DNA from: Laburnicola sp. R22_1 | Taxonomy: Eukaryota > Ascomycota > Dothideomycetes > Pleosporales > Didymosphaeriaceae | Direction: 5' to 3' | NCBI GenBank assembly: GCA_014281115.1 | Contig: JACONQ010000021.1 | Span: forward strand, 1,178,001 to 1,242,000 | Length of the DNA: 64,000 nucleotides | In this document: positions 20,921-34,273 of the stretch, one piece after another | Position numbering within the stretch: the first letter of the stretch is position 1 | Layout of the letters: each line of letters begins with the position of its first letter | The notes under the pieces: generated by a model | What the model was told of the DNA's origin: nothing | Database searches by the model: none | Seen by the model: the letters and a program-made list of their open reading frames with translations, nothing else | Position numbers and translations under genes: made by a program

Positions 20921-22710
20921 AGCTAGCGTACAAGGATCCTGATCACCCGGTGTTTCTGATCACTCTACCAAAACGCGACACCTGCACAAAACGCGCGATA
21001 TCTCAGCAACGCTGCTTATAATTGCCATTGACTACACATAGATTCAAGCGCTGCAGCTGCTGTAGCTATAGCAGCTGTTTCTGAGGTGCTTGATATAGTA
21101 GATCTACGTGGTTGGACTGCTGAAGCCTCAGCTGCGCGCATAGCCTCCCTAATACTCTCTACCTCTGCAAAGCGTTGATTTGGGTCTACTCGAACGCGCT
21201 TACGCTGACGCTGAGAGGTAGATATCTCTAGCTGCTGCTCAAGGCGTCTTTTCTCTGCTTCTAGGCCTGCAGCTCTAGTATTTGCAGCTGCTAGAGCCTT
21301 ACCTGCTTTCTGTAGGAGCAGCCGGGTCGTACGACCTAGATTCTCAACGCTCTGGACGCTGCGCTGCGCTATATAGAGATCGTGAGGGCCCTGGGGAGTC
21401 GAGAGGAAGCTCTGGAGCTGCTGCTGAGGCTGCTGCTGACGTGTAGGCGTAGTAGGCCTCTGAGAGACCTGCGACGAGCTGAGCACGTGATTGATGTTGA
21501 ATGGGCAGATACCAGATGCCTGCCAGCCAGCTCGAATCACACGCTCTGTGAAGCCTTCCTCCCTAGCTTAATGATAGCAGGTAATAAAGCGCTCCTTCTT
21601 AACAGGCGCAGCGTCGTCAAGTGATGCGAGCTCCTGGATCTAACATCTGTAACTAGACTTGATTACAGAGAAAGGAGCAAGATCTAGAGGCTGTAGGACG
21701 TGTGAGGAGTGCGCAGGTAGGTATAAGAGCTCAATTCGATGCTGCTTGCAGAGCCAAAGGAAGTCTATATTAATATAGCTGCCGTGACCGTCGAGGATAA
21801 GAAGGCGGTACTGGCCATCACCTATAGCCGTCTCAGGTATGAATATACGCTATAGCCACTCAACACCTATCGCTTTCGACGTCCATCTGTTCTCAGAGGT
21901 TGTATAGAGCTAGCTAGGCACGGATTTAGCTAGGAACCAGGTAGTCTGTAGGCTCTGGCCTTTAAAGATAACTGCGCAGCGTAGTTTCTGCCCTGTCGCC
22001 GATACGCACTCAATTATAGAGACCCACTCGCGATTCTCTAGAGACCGAATGTAAGCCTTCTTTTTCTAACTACTAGAGAGTACTCTAGTGTTTGTACATA
22101 CTCCTAGAGCAACGCCAGTCTCATCCATATTGTATGTATTCTCCGCCTGTATGTTGAGCCGCTGTCGAGTCTGCTCATAGCGCTCTAGGAACGCGCGCAA
22201 CTGCTCTGGAGTCGCTGCATCAGCTCTCTGAGCCTCTAGCTTTCTGCCGACTACAGAGGCGATACGTGGCTGGCGCTTGATAAAGTGGTATAGCCAGTGC
22301 TTACCAACAGGACGATCGTCGCCGTTCATACGTAGGATTCGATTGGCCATTTCTCGCGCGCGAGCGTGTGAGGGAGGGCAGGCGCGCGCGTCTTCTTCAA
22401 GGATCCATTCTACTAGAAAGTCCTCCTGTCGAGGAGTTAATCGCTGCTGGTGCTGGTGACTGAGCGAGCTCGTTGTTACGCCACGGAGTCGCATCGATAG
22501 CGTAGACTGGGAGATGCCGTACGCCTTTGCAGCTGCACGCTGACTTGTATAAAGACCTGTAGCGAAATCGCGAATAGCGGATTGTATAGCATGCTCGCGG
22601 GCGTCCATATTGATGAGCGTTGTAGAGAGATATCGCGTGTTTTGTTCAGGTGTCGCGTTTTGATGGGGTGATCAGAAACACCGGGTGATCAGGATCCTTG
22701 TACGCTAGCT
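20921..22710 (-). mobile_element. pogo-like DNA transposon E2, inserted in the hAT relic
   Basis: Perfect terminal inverted repeats run from agctagcgtacaaggatcct at 20921 through the cacccggtgtttctgatcac segment to about 20975, mirrored at the 22710 end. TA dinucleotides flank both sides (20919-20920 and 22711-22712). Length is 1790 bp. Base composition is near normal inside a very AT-rich host, so it inserted after most of the RIP in the surrounding hAT. It encodes one transposase on the minus strand. Confidence 0.85.
21016..22608 (-). pseudogene. pogo-family transposase of E2, five nonsense codons
   Basis: One uninterrupted register of 530 codons from Met 22608 to the stop at 21016, without frameshift. 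In order: Psq helix-turn-helix (residues about 5-45, AAAKAYGISQSTLSMRLRG), Tc5/CENP-B-type domain (about 60-135), DDE core with D162 (YNMDETG), D273 (LLILDGHGSY) and D309 (LQPLDLAPF), giving the DD35D spacing of pogo elements. A Gln-rich and coiled-coil tail follows (TPTRQQQPQQQLQ; EAEKRRLEQQL). In-frame stops lie at 22068-22066 (TAG), 21912-21910 (TAG), 21852-21850 (TAG), 21642-21640 (TAG) and 21570-21568 (TAA). All could come from single C-to-T or G-to-A changes. The catalytic residues are intact, so the element died only recently. Confidence 0.85.
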
Positions 22711-22814
22711 TATATTAACTAGTATACCTAATAGTCTATTTTTGTGCTACTTTTATATGTATACCTTCTCTATATTAAGCTATTTAATAATAATATTATA
22801 GCCCTCTTTATTAG

Positions 22815-23022
22815 TGTTACTAATCTAAGGTATAGGCCCCTCGCTTATATTATATTACTCTTTTAGGACTAGCGCAATTACTAAGCGAGATTCTAAGCAA
22901 GACTATATATATAGCCTGCCTACGTACCCACCTTATATAGGTATTACTACTATTTTATATTTAAATTCTAATTACTACTATTATCTTATATATAATATAA
23001 TAACCTCTATAGTGTCCTTACA
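22815..23022 (+). repeat. Gypsy A 5' LTR
   Basis: A 208-bp LTR. It shares the segment ccctcgcttatattatatta...taagcgaga...tacgtacccaccttatatagg with the right LTR and with the Gypsy B LTR. It starts TG and ends CA. Confidence 0.85.
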
Positions 23023-24942
23023 CTATAGTAGTAATTGTTAAGCTGCGGCTTAACTATCTATAGCCTATCTCTAGGGCGTTATTAATAACAACACCTATTA
23101 ACTAATATAGTAGGTGGGCCTTCCTATATCCTTAAGTATCTTAAGTATTAGGAGTATAAATACTTCTTTTAGAGCGTTACTAACATAACTAATATTAATA
23201 ATAATACTTACCTATAGGTTACCTATTAATAATAAGTGTAGCATAAGATAAAAAATAGCTACTATCTTATTTAACAGCACGTAGGTTATATCTTATAAAA
23301 TATTAGCCTTCTAGTACTACTCTAAGTATCTAGAAGAGTATCTTACTTATAAGTAATATGGCTTTCTATAATAATCTATAGGCTTACTAAGCCTTATATA
23401 TAGTAACTCTTATAGTAGTTATAAGAATAGCTTACTAATAAGCAAATCTAGTCACTATAATAACTATAAGCCTAGCTTACTTAGATAAGCTACTTATAAT
23501 TATAACTATTTATTAAACTTATTATAAGTTACTATAAATTACTATAATTTTATTTATCTTACTAATAAGATATAAGACAATATTAATATTATTACCCAAA
23601 TCTAATAATAGTAATGTCTCTAACTATAATATCTTCTCTATTACTTATAACACACAGAACCTCTATAATAATAATAGAAGGTTATAATATGTAGAACCTT
23701 TATAATAATAGCAAACAAACACATAAAACCTCTATAATAATAATAATAACCTAGATAACTTATAGCCTAAGGTATAATTATAAGTTAAGTTAGTAAGACC
23801 TACACCTCTAGTAAATTACTCCAGTGTAGTATAATAGCAAACTCTTTATAGGCGCGTTTATTTTGCGTAGCTAAAAGTCTTAAGACCTTATAGTAATTCT
23901 AATAAGTCTTACCTACTTTAGTAAAAGCCTAGAAAGTCTAGCGTTACTATATAAAGTCTTAAGGTTTTATATATTAGACTTATTATATTATTTATAGTTA
24001 CGCATAGGCTATAGTATAATATCTTATATAAAATTACCTACTATAACTTACTATAATAATCTACTATGCTCTTAACTTTATAACTGCAACTATTAATTTA
24101 AATTATACACTTACTAAAATATAAACCTATTATATATAGTAGATAGGATAGCGTGACTAAGCTAGGAAAATAATAATAATAATACTAGTTTCTATAAGAA
24201 GCCCTATAACTTCGCTACTATGTCTTAGCCAAAGGTCCTAACTTAGTAAAATATTACTTAAAGTACTCTACCCGTAAACTAGAATAAGTTAGATAATAAC
24301 TTATTAAAAACAGAGTAATAACGCAATAAGCGCAAAGTTATATTTAAAAAGAGACTTATTTAACCTAAAGATTATAATAAAGTTTTTATAGATAACAACA
24401 ATAAAGGCAAATATTCTAATAAAGGCAGACCTTTTAATAAAGACAATTCTTTTATTAACACACCTAATCTTTTAACTATAACATATAACTAATAAGACCG
24501 TGCTAGCTTACTACCTACTAATCTTCCTAAGTATATATACTTTACTAATATTACTAATATTAATAGTACTATTCTAGATTATAAACTCCGTGTTAGCGTT
24601 ACTAGTGTAGAGAATAGTTTAAAGCTAAATAAAGTTAAGATTTAAAAGTATATATAGTTTATTAACACTATTAACTAAAAACCTAAGTTCTAGTAAAATA
24701 TTATTACGTTACTATTAAGAACTATACAATAGATTACTAATAAATTAGAAGATAATTAGACTAAGCCATAAGAGTTTAAATAACTTAAGGCTAGTTATAA
24801 AGTGTTAGAATAATAGTTTATAATAAAGTCAAAATAAGTTAAGATATTAGAAAGTTATACATTATTATATAAAAACTCTCTTAAGATAGTAAAATAAGAT
24901 AATATCTAGCTATAGGGACATTATAAGTTATTAAAGAAGAAC

Positions 24943-25112
24943 CTTTAACGGAAGTTTTAACTATGGATATTATATAGTAATATAATAGTTTATTATTTAT
25001 ATCTCTTTATAGATACTAGTAATTGCTCTTAGGTTACTCTATATTGCGGTTTCTACACGTACCTTTATTCTTCCCTTCCCTATTCTTTTAAAGAACTTAG
25101 TTTGTGTTATTG

Positions 25113-25161
<49 letters not shown>

Positions 25162-25861
25162 GCTACTAGCACATCTATATAGTGTTATAAGTAGTAAGTA
25201 GGTAGAGGTACTAGTATGTGTACCTCTTATTATTATTTTCTTTAATAGTAGTTAACTATGCATAGTAATATATAGCGAGATTGTAGTTTTTCTAAGGTGC
25301 TTTTTTTAGTAGGCAAAGGTTCTAAAGCTCTACTATATATGCTATATACGCTAGACTATTATATAACTACTTATATAGCAGCTATAGGCCGACCTCCTTA
25401 AGCTAGACAATTTAGAGATCTATTTTTTTTACCTAGCGCAGATTTAGTAAGCCTTTTAGATGCTTTTTAAATATAGCTCTTAGCGTCTTAGTATGTTGTA
25501 GTATTGCCTCTTTATTAATTTATATATGCTTAGGTGCTGTGAGTATAAGGGTAAGGCGCGTTAACTTCTAGAGCGATTCTAATATAGTAGAGGGAGGAGG
25601 TAAAGAATATAATAAGCAAGGTAGTATTACTAGGTATTTAAACTTATAGTGTAGACTTATAGAGAGCTAGTTAATAGTTAATAGTTTTGCCTATAGTAAC
25701 GCGTTATATATACTTATAGCTTATAAGTATAGAGTAGTTACTAATATATACATAGGCATAGTGTACTAAAATAATATTACGTAATTAATAACTAATCGTA
25801 TACGATATAGCTAGCTAAAGTTCCTCTTAGTAAGAATAGCCTAATAAAAACGAATAAAAAA
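24943..25861 (+). mobile_element. poly-A-tailed insertion S in Gypsy A (919 bp)
   Basis: Found by comparing Gypsy A with copy B, which lacks this block. It is flanked by the 13-bp repeat attaaagaagaac (24930-24942 and 25862-25874). It ends in an A-rich tail (aataaaaacgaataaaaaaa) and contains an ATT microsatellite. A 13-bp duplication plus an A-rich 3' end suggests insertion by target-primed reverse transcription (SINE-like or truncated LINE). No coding sequence recognised. Confidence 0.6.
25112..25161 (+). repeat. ATT microsatellite, about 16 units
   Basis: Uninterrupted ATT/TTA trinucleotide run inside insertion S. Confidence 0.9.
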
Positions 25862-26768
25862 ATTAAAGAAGAACTTTATTTCTCTTAGTAGGTTTAAGAT
25901 TCCTACTACCTATTATATAGCTCTATAATAATAACTTAGAAAGCTTTAAGATTAATTGCTAGATAACTATATTCCACGCGTTAACTATTAAGACTTAGAG
26001 AACTATATCTTGTAAATAACTAAAGCGAAGCCCGCAATTTAATAGAAATTAAATATAGCTTATATTTATATTACTAAGCTTAAAGAAAAGTCGCCTATAT
26101 ATATTATCTTATAGGGTTAATCTTATAACGCTTAATAGTTTAAAAATTCCAATTAGCCTATCCCCTCTATTAAGTAACTCCCTAATATTAAAGTTTACTA
26201 TACTCTAGCAAATAATCTATTACTTAACTATATACGTCCTTCTCTTACTTTAGATATATAATATAACCCACACACTATAAGCCACACAAATTACGCGCAA
26301 TAATAGACTTATCTACTACTATTCTATAAAGTAATTCTATTACTTAGACTTACTATAGATTCCTAATACTCACGTATTTAAATACCTAAGGTAGATCCCT
26401 TTACTAGTAAAGACATGGATAAGAATAACTATAAACACTAGCGTATTATATTAATAGATAAGCTATAAACTCTATTTAATAAGTAGTTATATATTATATA
26501 TTTACAAAGCTAACTTAAACGATATACTTAGACTTTTATATACCCACACTTTAAAACTATTGTAATTATTACTAATATACTTAATTATCTTAATAAAATC
26601 TACCTATTTAAGAATAAGCTATTAGACACGCAGGAGAAGATTATAGGCAACACTCTAATATAGGGCCCTAGGGAAATTCTTACAAACTAGCACGCGCGCT
26701 TTATGGCTATTATTAACTATTTTAATATACCTAACTACCTGCTAATAAATTACGCCCATTAACTTATA

Positions 26769-28980
26769 ACATATTGTATTAGTAGCCCGAATAGATTAGT
26801 CCGCCGGACAGTTTTTGCCAAGACCATAACACTTCACTATGAATTATAATATCTTAACAACACGACGCGTTATTATCTAATCAAGAAGGCAGAATTAAGC
26901 TTGCCCTTCACGCCTATTAGAATAAGCAAATTTTAAGCCTATAATGCACTGCTGCAGCATATAATATCCTAAAGTCTACACTAAGCAATTAAATTAATAG
27001 AATTACCGCCTAAGCAAATACAGAATTAGGCATGGCAAAGCTCACTACAACTAAAGAGCAGACGCTTATACAGTATATTCTTAACCTAGATTCGCGAGAA
27101 TTTGCACCCTAGCTAGGTAAGGTGGAAAATATGGCCAACAAACTCCTGGCTGCGCGGTATAGAGACCCTATAGGATAATGCTAGGCTTAGCGCTTTGTAA
27201 AGCGCGTACCTAAGCTTAAAATGACTTTTAATTAAGCAAAGGACTAATAGAGAATATAATAGAAAGACCTAGAGATTATAAACGCGTGGTTTCAGCTAGT
27301 AGAGGACATAAAAGCTAAGTATAGAGTGTAGGATAAAGATATCTATAACTTTAATAAGACAGGCTTCTAGACAGAAGTTATTGGCTTAATAAAGGTTATA
27401 ACTAGTTTAGAAAGACGTTCTTAACCTATGCTTATTTAGCCAGGCAACCGCAAGTGGGTTATAGTGATTTAGAGTATTTGCGCTGCTAGGTATACTGCCC
27501 CGCCCTTTATTATCTACAATTGGCGAGTCTATATCTTAGCATAGTATAAGGAGACTAGTATCTCCTATAATTGGAAGCTCTTAGTCTCTAAGACTAGCTA
27601 GACTAATAGCAAGCTTAGAGTCGCGTGGTTAAAGCACTTTGACGCGTATACAAGGCCGCGCATAGTAGGGTTATAGAGGTTACTTATTCTAGACAGCTAT
27701 AGAGCTACTACTTCTAGGATTTTAAGGATTATTGCCTAGAATAGAAGATCCTAATACTCTGTATGCCAGCGCACTTATCTTATATCCTCCAGCCGCTTAA
27801 TGTGGTCTATTTCGCGCCACTAAAGCTAAAGTACTCCTAGCACGTATAGGACTTAGCGTGCTAACGCGTCTTTTATATTAATAAAGAGGACTTTCTACTA
27901 GCCTTTTATAATACATTTTTAATGTATTTACACTAGAAAACTATAGGAAAGCCTTTAAGGCCTCTAGGCTTATTCCTTTAGATGCGTTAGTGGTGGTAAA
28001 TTGTCTTAATATGCGTATTTACACTCTACCTTAGGGTACCCCACTAGATACACTATGGCAAGCCAGGACCCTAAGTAATACCCTTAAGTTTGGATCCTAG
28101 TTAAAGCTCGTACGCGACTCTTTTATTTAGTCTCTACCTAATGCTAAATCGAGCTACTCATAGCTTATAAAAGATGCTAAACTTATGCTCTACTATGGTG
28201 TACTTTAAGAGACCCGCATTAAGGAACTTAAGAAGTAAATTATGGTTCTAACAAAGCGAAAAACGCGTAAAAGAAAGCGCATTTAGAAAGGTAGGACGCT
28301 AGACTTTGCTTAGAGAGCAGATTTCGAAGTAGAAAGCCCTTCTATTAGGGTGAAGTTGTCGAAAAGGGCGTAAGGTAGTGGTGAGGGAGAGGCAGGTCCC
28401 TTAACATAACGCCGCTATGGGAGGTGCGGAGAGCCTAGACACAACGCAAGGACCTGTTAGATAGATAAAGAGATAGAGGAGGAGTTAGATATTACCCTTA
28501 GCGGCTTATTTTTAGATAGTGTTAATAGTAAATTAGAGTGATTTTATTATAGGTTACTATAAGGCCAAAAATAACGGGTTAACTTTATCTTGCAATAGTA
28601 CACACTTAGTGACTAAAAATTAAATAAAGTACTACTTAAGATATAGTATGCTTTACTGCGAATCATAATAAGTATACTAAATATTGCCTACGTATAGTAT
28701 AGTAGATAATATATCGTATATTATAGGGACTCTTGTTGTAAGTTCGTACTGCTAAGAAAGACTTCTTAGCTTTGCGCGGCTGCAGCAGCTGAGCAAAGAG
28801 GCTGCACGACGTAAAAAGTAGATTAAATAGTAACTTGGTATATTGTAAGTTATAGTAGGTTATTATGAGTTACTATAAAGTAACGTTGGTGGTGTTCTAT
28901 AATAAGTTATAAGGGACCTCGAAGTTGCTAAGAAAAACTGTCCGGCAGACTAATCTATTCGGGCTACTAATAGAATATGT
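26769..28980 (+). mobile_element. Fot1-like (Tc1/mariner-pogo) transposon E3, inserted in Gypsy A
   Basis: Inverted repeats of about 50 bp: acatattgtattagtagccc... at 26769 and its complement ending ...ctaatagaatatgt at 28980, both containing gccggacagttttt. TA flanks both ends (26767-26768 and 28981-28982). Gypsy B shows the empty site (ttaacttatatacttatat on the gag strand). Length is 2212 bp. The degree of RIP is like that of its host, so it arrived before or during the main RIP phase. Confidence 0.85.
26930..28540 (+). pseudogene. Fot1-like transposase of E3 (decayed)
   Basis: A plus-strand frame with many TAG/TAA reads a Psq-type start (AAAYNILKSTLSNQI, about 26955), TLIQYILNLDSREFAP (about 27065-27110), DIYNFNKTGF (about 27340-27370; family NFDETGF, with Asp to Asn and Glu to Lys), PGNRKWVIVI (about 27445), LLILDSYRATTS (about 27680-27715), and a basic C-terminal part near 28250-28330. 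It is the same family as E4 and E5. It is inactive: the first catalytic Asp is lost and about 40 stops are present. Confidence 0.7.
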
Positions 28981-29749
28981 TATATACTTATATTATCTAC
29001 GCTACTAATATAGTATCTATTTTTAGTAAGTCCTTTACCTTCTATATAAAATGTATACTATATATAGAATATCTTAATTAAAAATCTATAATAGGCTATT
29101 TAGAAAACTTCTTAACTATAGTACCTAACTACTTAAAAACTCGCATAATAATAACTAGATCTAATACTACTACTCGCACTATTTTATTTACCCTATATAT
29201 AAATAAGTCCACTAGACGTAATAACTATAGGCGTATATTACATAAACTAAATCTACTAGCTAAGGCTAATGCCTACTTTAAGTGTAGCGCTATAGGATAT
29301 TAAGCAATAGACGCAACTACTAACTATTATAATAACGCCATAACCCTAGCAAAAAATATTAAGTATCTCTATATTATTCTCTTAGACCTTATTAATTATA
29401 AAGACGCGTAGCACATTTATACTATTTAGACAAATCCTAACTAACTATATAGAATATATAGATATAATAGCCTACGTAATAGGTTATCTAAGCCTAATAG
29501 TAATACTAGTAATAATAAAAAAGATATGTGTTATATCTAGAATTATAAAAATAAAAATAAGTTATAGCTTTAATAGCTTCTAAGTAAAATTATATAAGAA
29601 AGTAATAGTAGTAGTATATATAAAAGAAACTTATAGTAATATAATAAAAAATGGATAGGTTTAAGTTAAATAATAAGCTTAGTATTTACTTATAGCGTAT
29701 ATAATGGATTTTTACCATTACTATTAATATAGAACCTTAATTAAATAAA

Positions 29750-32700
29750 GTTAAATAATTATAGTTTATATATCTTATTAAACTTATAGCACCTTATAAA
29801 TAGGCCAAGACATAATAACTTACTAATATAGAAGCCAATATATGTTTTATTAGTCCCACCTATATTAAATAACACTAAGACTATATAATATTAATAACTT
29901 AATTACTCTATATCTTATAAACAGCAAAGTTATAAATAAGATTAGTTAAGCTATAAATCTTACAATATAATATAGTACTTACACTAGCACTATAATATAT
30001 TTTATTTCTAATATTAGCGCTTTTAATATTATTATTAGCATAGATTAGATATTTACTTACAACCCGCGACTAGAGTTACATAACTAATCTATAATATTTA
30101 ATATATATTATTGCCTAGTTTATTATCTTAAAAACGCACTACCTAAAACTATATACTATAATAAGCCACCCACTAGTTTATTATAACTTATAACTCGCGA
30201 GGATATTAGTCTAATTACTAGCCAGGCAGCTTATCTAATAGCAATTTATAATCTAGACTCTATTACTTAGCTAGAGTCTTATAACTAGAACTAGCTAGGT
30301 TAACCGTCTAACCTAATAATAGGCAATTATAATACGCAGATATTCTATGCTACTATAGAACTTACTACGTGCAGTTAGATAGACTATAATAAGTTTATAA
30401 AAAAGTTATCTAATAAATTCTAAATAGCAAATAAGATAAGATAGTTATTACCTATACGGTTATATAATAAGTCTTAATATTTTATCCTAAAAGAGGCTAA
30501 TGAGTTACTTTCCCATTACCCCAAAGTTAACTACACTATTAATCTTATTAATAATAAAGCTCTACAACCTCATATATATAGTCTTATATAACTAGAGGCT
30601 ATAGTAGTTAAGAAGTATATTAATAAAATAACTATAAAAGGGTTATTATAGACAAGTATGTCTTAGTACGCGTCTCCTATCCTTGTTATTAAAAAACTAG
30701 AAAGTGGATTACGCGTTTATATTAATTATTATATAGTTAATACTATTATAAAGCGCAATCGCAACGCGCTATTATTATTAAAAGACACACTAGCGTATAT
30801 AAACAAGACGAAGTTTATGTCTATTATAGACATTATTATAGATTTTAATAATATATATATTAAAAAAGGTAATAAAGCAAAAATAGTATTTCTTATATAA
30901 TATAGACTTTACAAGTATACTATTATACTATTTAGACTTATTAGAGCTTTTAGTACTTTCTAAATATATATTAATAAAACGCTATAATAGCACTTAAATA
31001 ATTTCTATATAGATTATTTAGATAATAGACTTATATATAGTAAAACAAAGGACGATTATATTAAATATATATAAGCTATAGTTAATATACTTAGACAAGC
31101 TAGTCTATACCTAATTATTAATAAGTGTTAATTTAAACTCAAGAAGGTTAAGTATCTAGAAATTATCCTAACTACTAAGGGTATTAAAATAGACTCTAAT
31201 AAGGTTTAGGCAGTTTATAACTACCAGGTACCATAGTTACTTAAAGATATATAGGCTTTCCTTAGTTTTATAAATTTCTACTAATAATTTATTAAAGGTT
31301 TTAATTAAATTGCCTAACTATTACCTAACCTTATAAAAGGTAACACACTAAAAGACTGGCCTATTAAACTAGACCCTTCCACCGCGACTACTTTTAACGC
31401 ACTTAAGTAGGCCTTTATAACTACACTTATCTTAGTGTACTTTAATCTAGATAAGAAAACCTAGTTAAAAATAGATGCCTTTGACTTTATTACAGCCATA
31501 GTCCCATTGTAGAAGAATAATTAAGATATATTATAACCTATTACTTACTTATTATATAAAATAAATCCTATAGAATGTAATTATAAAATCTATAATAAGG
31601 AACTACTAGCTATAGTATAAGCTTTTAAGAAATAGAGATCTAAATTATTAGAGACTTAGAATCTAATTAATTGTTAGTTTTTATTATAGTTATAGTAATA
31701 GGATTGTTATTATTAGTGGCAAGTTTAGTAATATAGGATAGCATAGCTGCAAGCTATAGACTAGAGTAATAACTCTTATCTAATAAAGTATAGGTAGTGG
31801 CAACTACGTAGTGTAACCCTTTGCCTTTAAAGATTTCTAGGCGTAGGACTATCTTGACTTAGTATTATTAGTAGGCGTTATTATTTCCTTTAGGTAAGTT
31901 GTCTAAGTGGCGTGTTAAGGTGTTGGGATTTATACCTTATTTTTTAGGACAATAATAAATGCGAAAGTTAAACTTAGCTAGAAACTCCGTCTATTACGCT
32001 TATTATTAGTAAAGCTATTTACTAGTTATAAAATACTATAAAGCTAAGTATTAATTACTTAAAGATATTAAGACAGCCTACGCTATAGACAAGATAGTCT
32101 AGAATATTATTACCGCTATTAGAGCCAAGGCTTAACGTTTGCCAGAGAAGCTCCTTAAGCTAAAACTTAGAATTAAGATTACTAGTTATTATCTAAATAA
32201 AGGGCTACTATATATTAAGGACTAGCTATACGTCTCTAACAATAAGAGGCTCTACACGCGTATCCTTAAGCAAGCCCATAATAGCGTTATTACTAGTTAT
32301 ATTAGTTATGAGAGTACTTATAAACAAGTTAGCTACTAGTATTACTAACTATATATAACCTATACTATCGCTTATTATATTTGCACTTATATTTTATATT
32401 ATTATAGTAAGCCCTATTATAACATAAAACACAGATTGCTCTATTCTTTACTAGTTCTAGACTATTACTAGAAATTAATATTAATAAACTTTATTATTAG
32501 ATTACTACTTTATTATAATAATAGTAAGATCTATATAGCCATTATAGTTATTATAAATTAGCTTAGCAAAAAGAAAAAGTTTATTCCCATAGTTAAGATT
32601 ACAGCTAAGGTAGTTATAGAGGCCTTTACTACCTATATCTAGCGTAAGAAAGGTTTTTCTAAAGATATTATTAGTAACCACGAACACTAGTTTATATCCT

Positions 32701-33750
32701 ATTTCTAAAAGCGGCTTCATAAGTAACTAGATACTAAGCTACGCTTATTAACTAATTAGTATTCTAAAACTAATAGTCAAACTAAGGTTGCTAATACTAT
32801 ATTAAAAGAGTACTTACGCGCGTATATTAATTATTAATAGGATAATTAGGCCCTATACTTATCTATAGTAGAATTTATCGCCAACTTATTAGTTAGCAAC
32901 TTAATAGAAGTTACATCTTTTATCGCCACTAAGGAATATCTACGATAAGATAGTACTAAGCCTACGCTATTACGTAATATTAAGTTAGTAAGTAGAGACA
33001 CTACTACTACTAGCAAGCGCCTAATTACTGCGCCTACCCATATAGATTATTAATACGCAAATAACTTTATTAACTCCCTTACTTACATATATAAATTTCT
33101 ACGCAATAACCTATAGTAGGTATAAGCTAAGTAGGCTAAGTATATAGACGCCAAACCGCACTAGCACTATTTTTTAAAGTTAGTAATAAGGTAATATTAA
33201 ACGTACGCAACCTAAAGACTATGAAACCTAGCTTTTTACTTAACTATAAGAATAGGAGACCCTTTTATATTATATAAGTTATTAATAATATAGCTTATAA
33301 ATTTAACTTACCTAAAGAGATAGACTGGCTGTATAATATTTCCTACCTATAGCTACTATATTCTTATAACAAACAATCGCTTAATAGGCAAGTATATAAT
33401 AAGGATAATATACTATTAGATAAGCACACTAATATGAAATATAAGATAAAGACTACACTTATCTATTATCTAAATAAGTTAAAGAAGGACCTATATAGAC
33501 CTAACTATAGTATTATAGAGTATAAGGTCTTGTAGAATAGTTTTAAAGAGCCTATATAGGAGTCTTACTACAACTTACTTAACTACCCTTATCTAGTTAC
33601 TAGATTTTATGCTAAGAACCTAAAGAAATCTACTATACTATATAACTTTAATAAGCTTATTATACACCAGAATATTATTATGTGTTTTATAGCCCTTCTT
33701 ATTATAAACGCCTGCCTAGATGCCTAGAAATAGTTAAATATAGGTCTTAA
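29750..33750 (+). pseudogene. Gypsy A pol relic (protease, RT, RNase H, integrase)
   Basis: Visible blocks in order: a protease-like CFISPTYIKQHQDYT (about 29840), RT ASPILVIKKLESGLRVYINY (about 30675-30730), KTKFMSIIDIIIDFNNIYIK (30805-30865), YRLYKYTIILFRLIRAFSTF (30900-30960) and a degraded YxDD box, LNNFYIDYLDNRLIYS, near 30995-31040. RNase H follows with LKIDAFDFITAIVPL (about 31465-31505) and CNYKIYNKELLAIV (31575-31620), then an integrase region to about 33200. This is the Ty3-type order. Stops are almost all TAG/TAA. The same blocks occur inverted in Gypsy B. Confidence 0.75.
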
Positions 33751-33848
33751 GTTAATGATATATAGTAGTTCCCCTAGAAACCCTTTTAGTAGTAATGCTC
33801 TTAGTAAGATAGTATATCCTAACTTATATAGTAGCGATTCTAGTAGTA

Positions 33849-33990
33849 GTTATAGTAATAATATTAGTTATAGTAATAATATTAGTTATAGTAATAATAT
33901 TAGTTATAGTAATAATATTAGTTATAGTAATAATATTAGTTATATTAATAATATTAGTTATAGTAATAATATTAGTTATAATAATAAAAG
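33849..33990 (+). repeat. 18-bp minisatellite in Gypsy A 3' region
   Basis: About seven copies of gttatagtaataatatta, encoding a repeated SYSNNI in the frame 33755-34102. The equivalent place in Gypsy B (41613-41715, minus) also has an 18-bp array, but with a different unit (gctataactgctatcttt, encoding SYSKDS). Confidence 0.8.
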
Positions 33991-34273
33991 TAGTTATAGT
34001 AAAGATAGTAGTTATAGCAATAATAAAATAATACCTATAAATATTATTAAACTTACTTTAGTCTATAATAATTTAGTAGAATCTTATAGTAGTTTTGTAT
34101 AAATTACTATAAGACTATAATAATTAGAAATAAAGTGCAAGATAGTATAATATAATATAATAGATCGTAATAGAGTATATTATAACATAATAGATATATA
34201 GAAATTAATATATAGTTATATAGAGATGGATCTTAGTAGTACTAGAGTTACTACTAAAGAGGGAGAGAGGTAG

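Larger units (their letters stand above)
24060..29330 (+). pseudogene. Gypsy A gag relic (split by two insertions)
   Basis: A plus-strand frame with TAG/TAA at Gln-type positions reads DRIA.LSQENNNNNTSFYKK (about 24150), a basic stretch KRKVIFKKRLIQPKDYNKVF (about 24330-24390), and a coiled-coil-like segment near 24800-24940. After both insertions the end shows KANAYFKCSAIGYQAID (about 29265-29315), a degraded CCHC zinc knuckle. The same product appears in Gypsy B near 46273-46566. Gag would form the virus-like particle of this fungal retroelement. Exact limits are uncertain. Confidence 0.5.
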
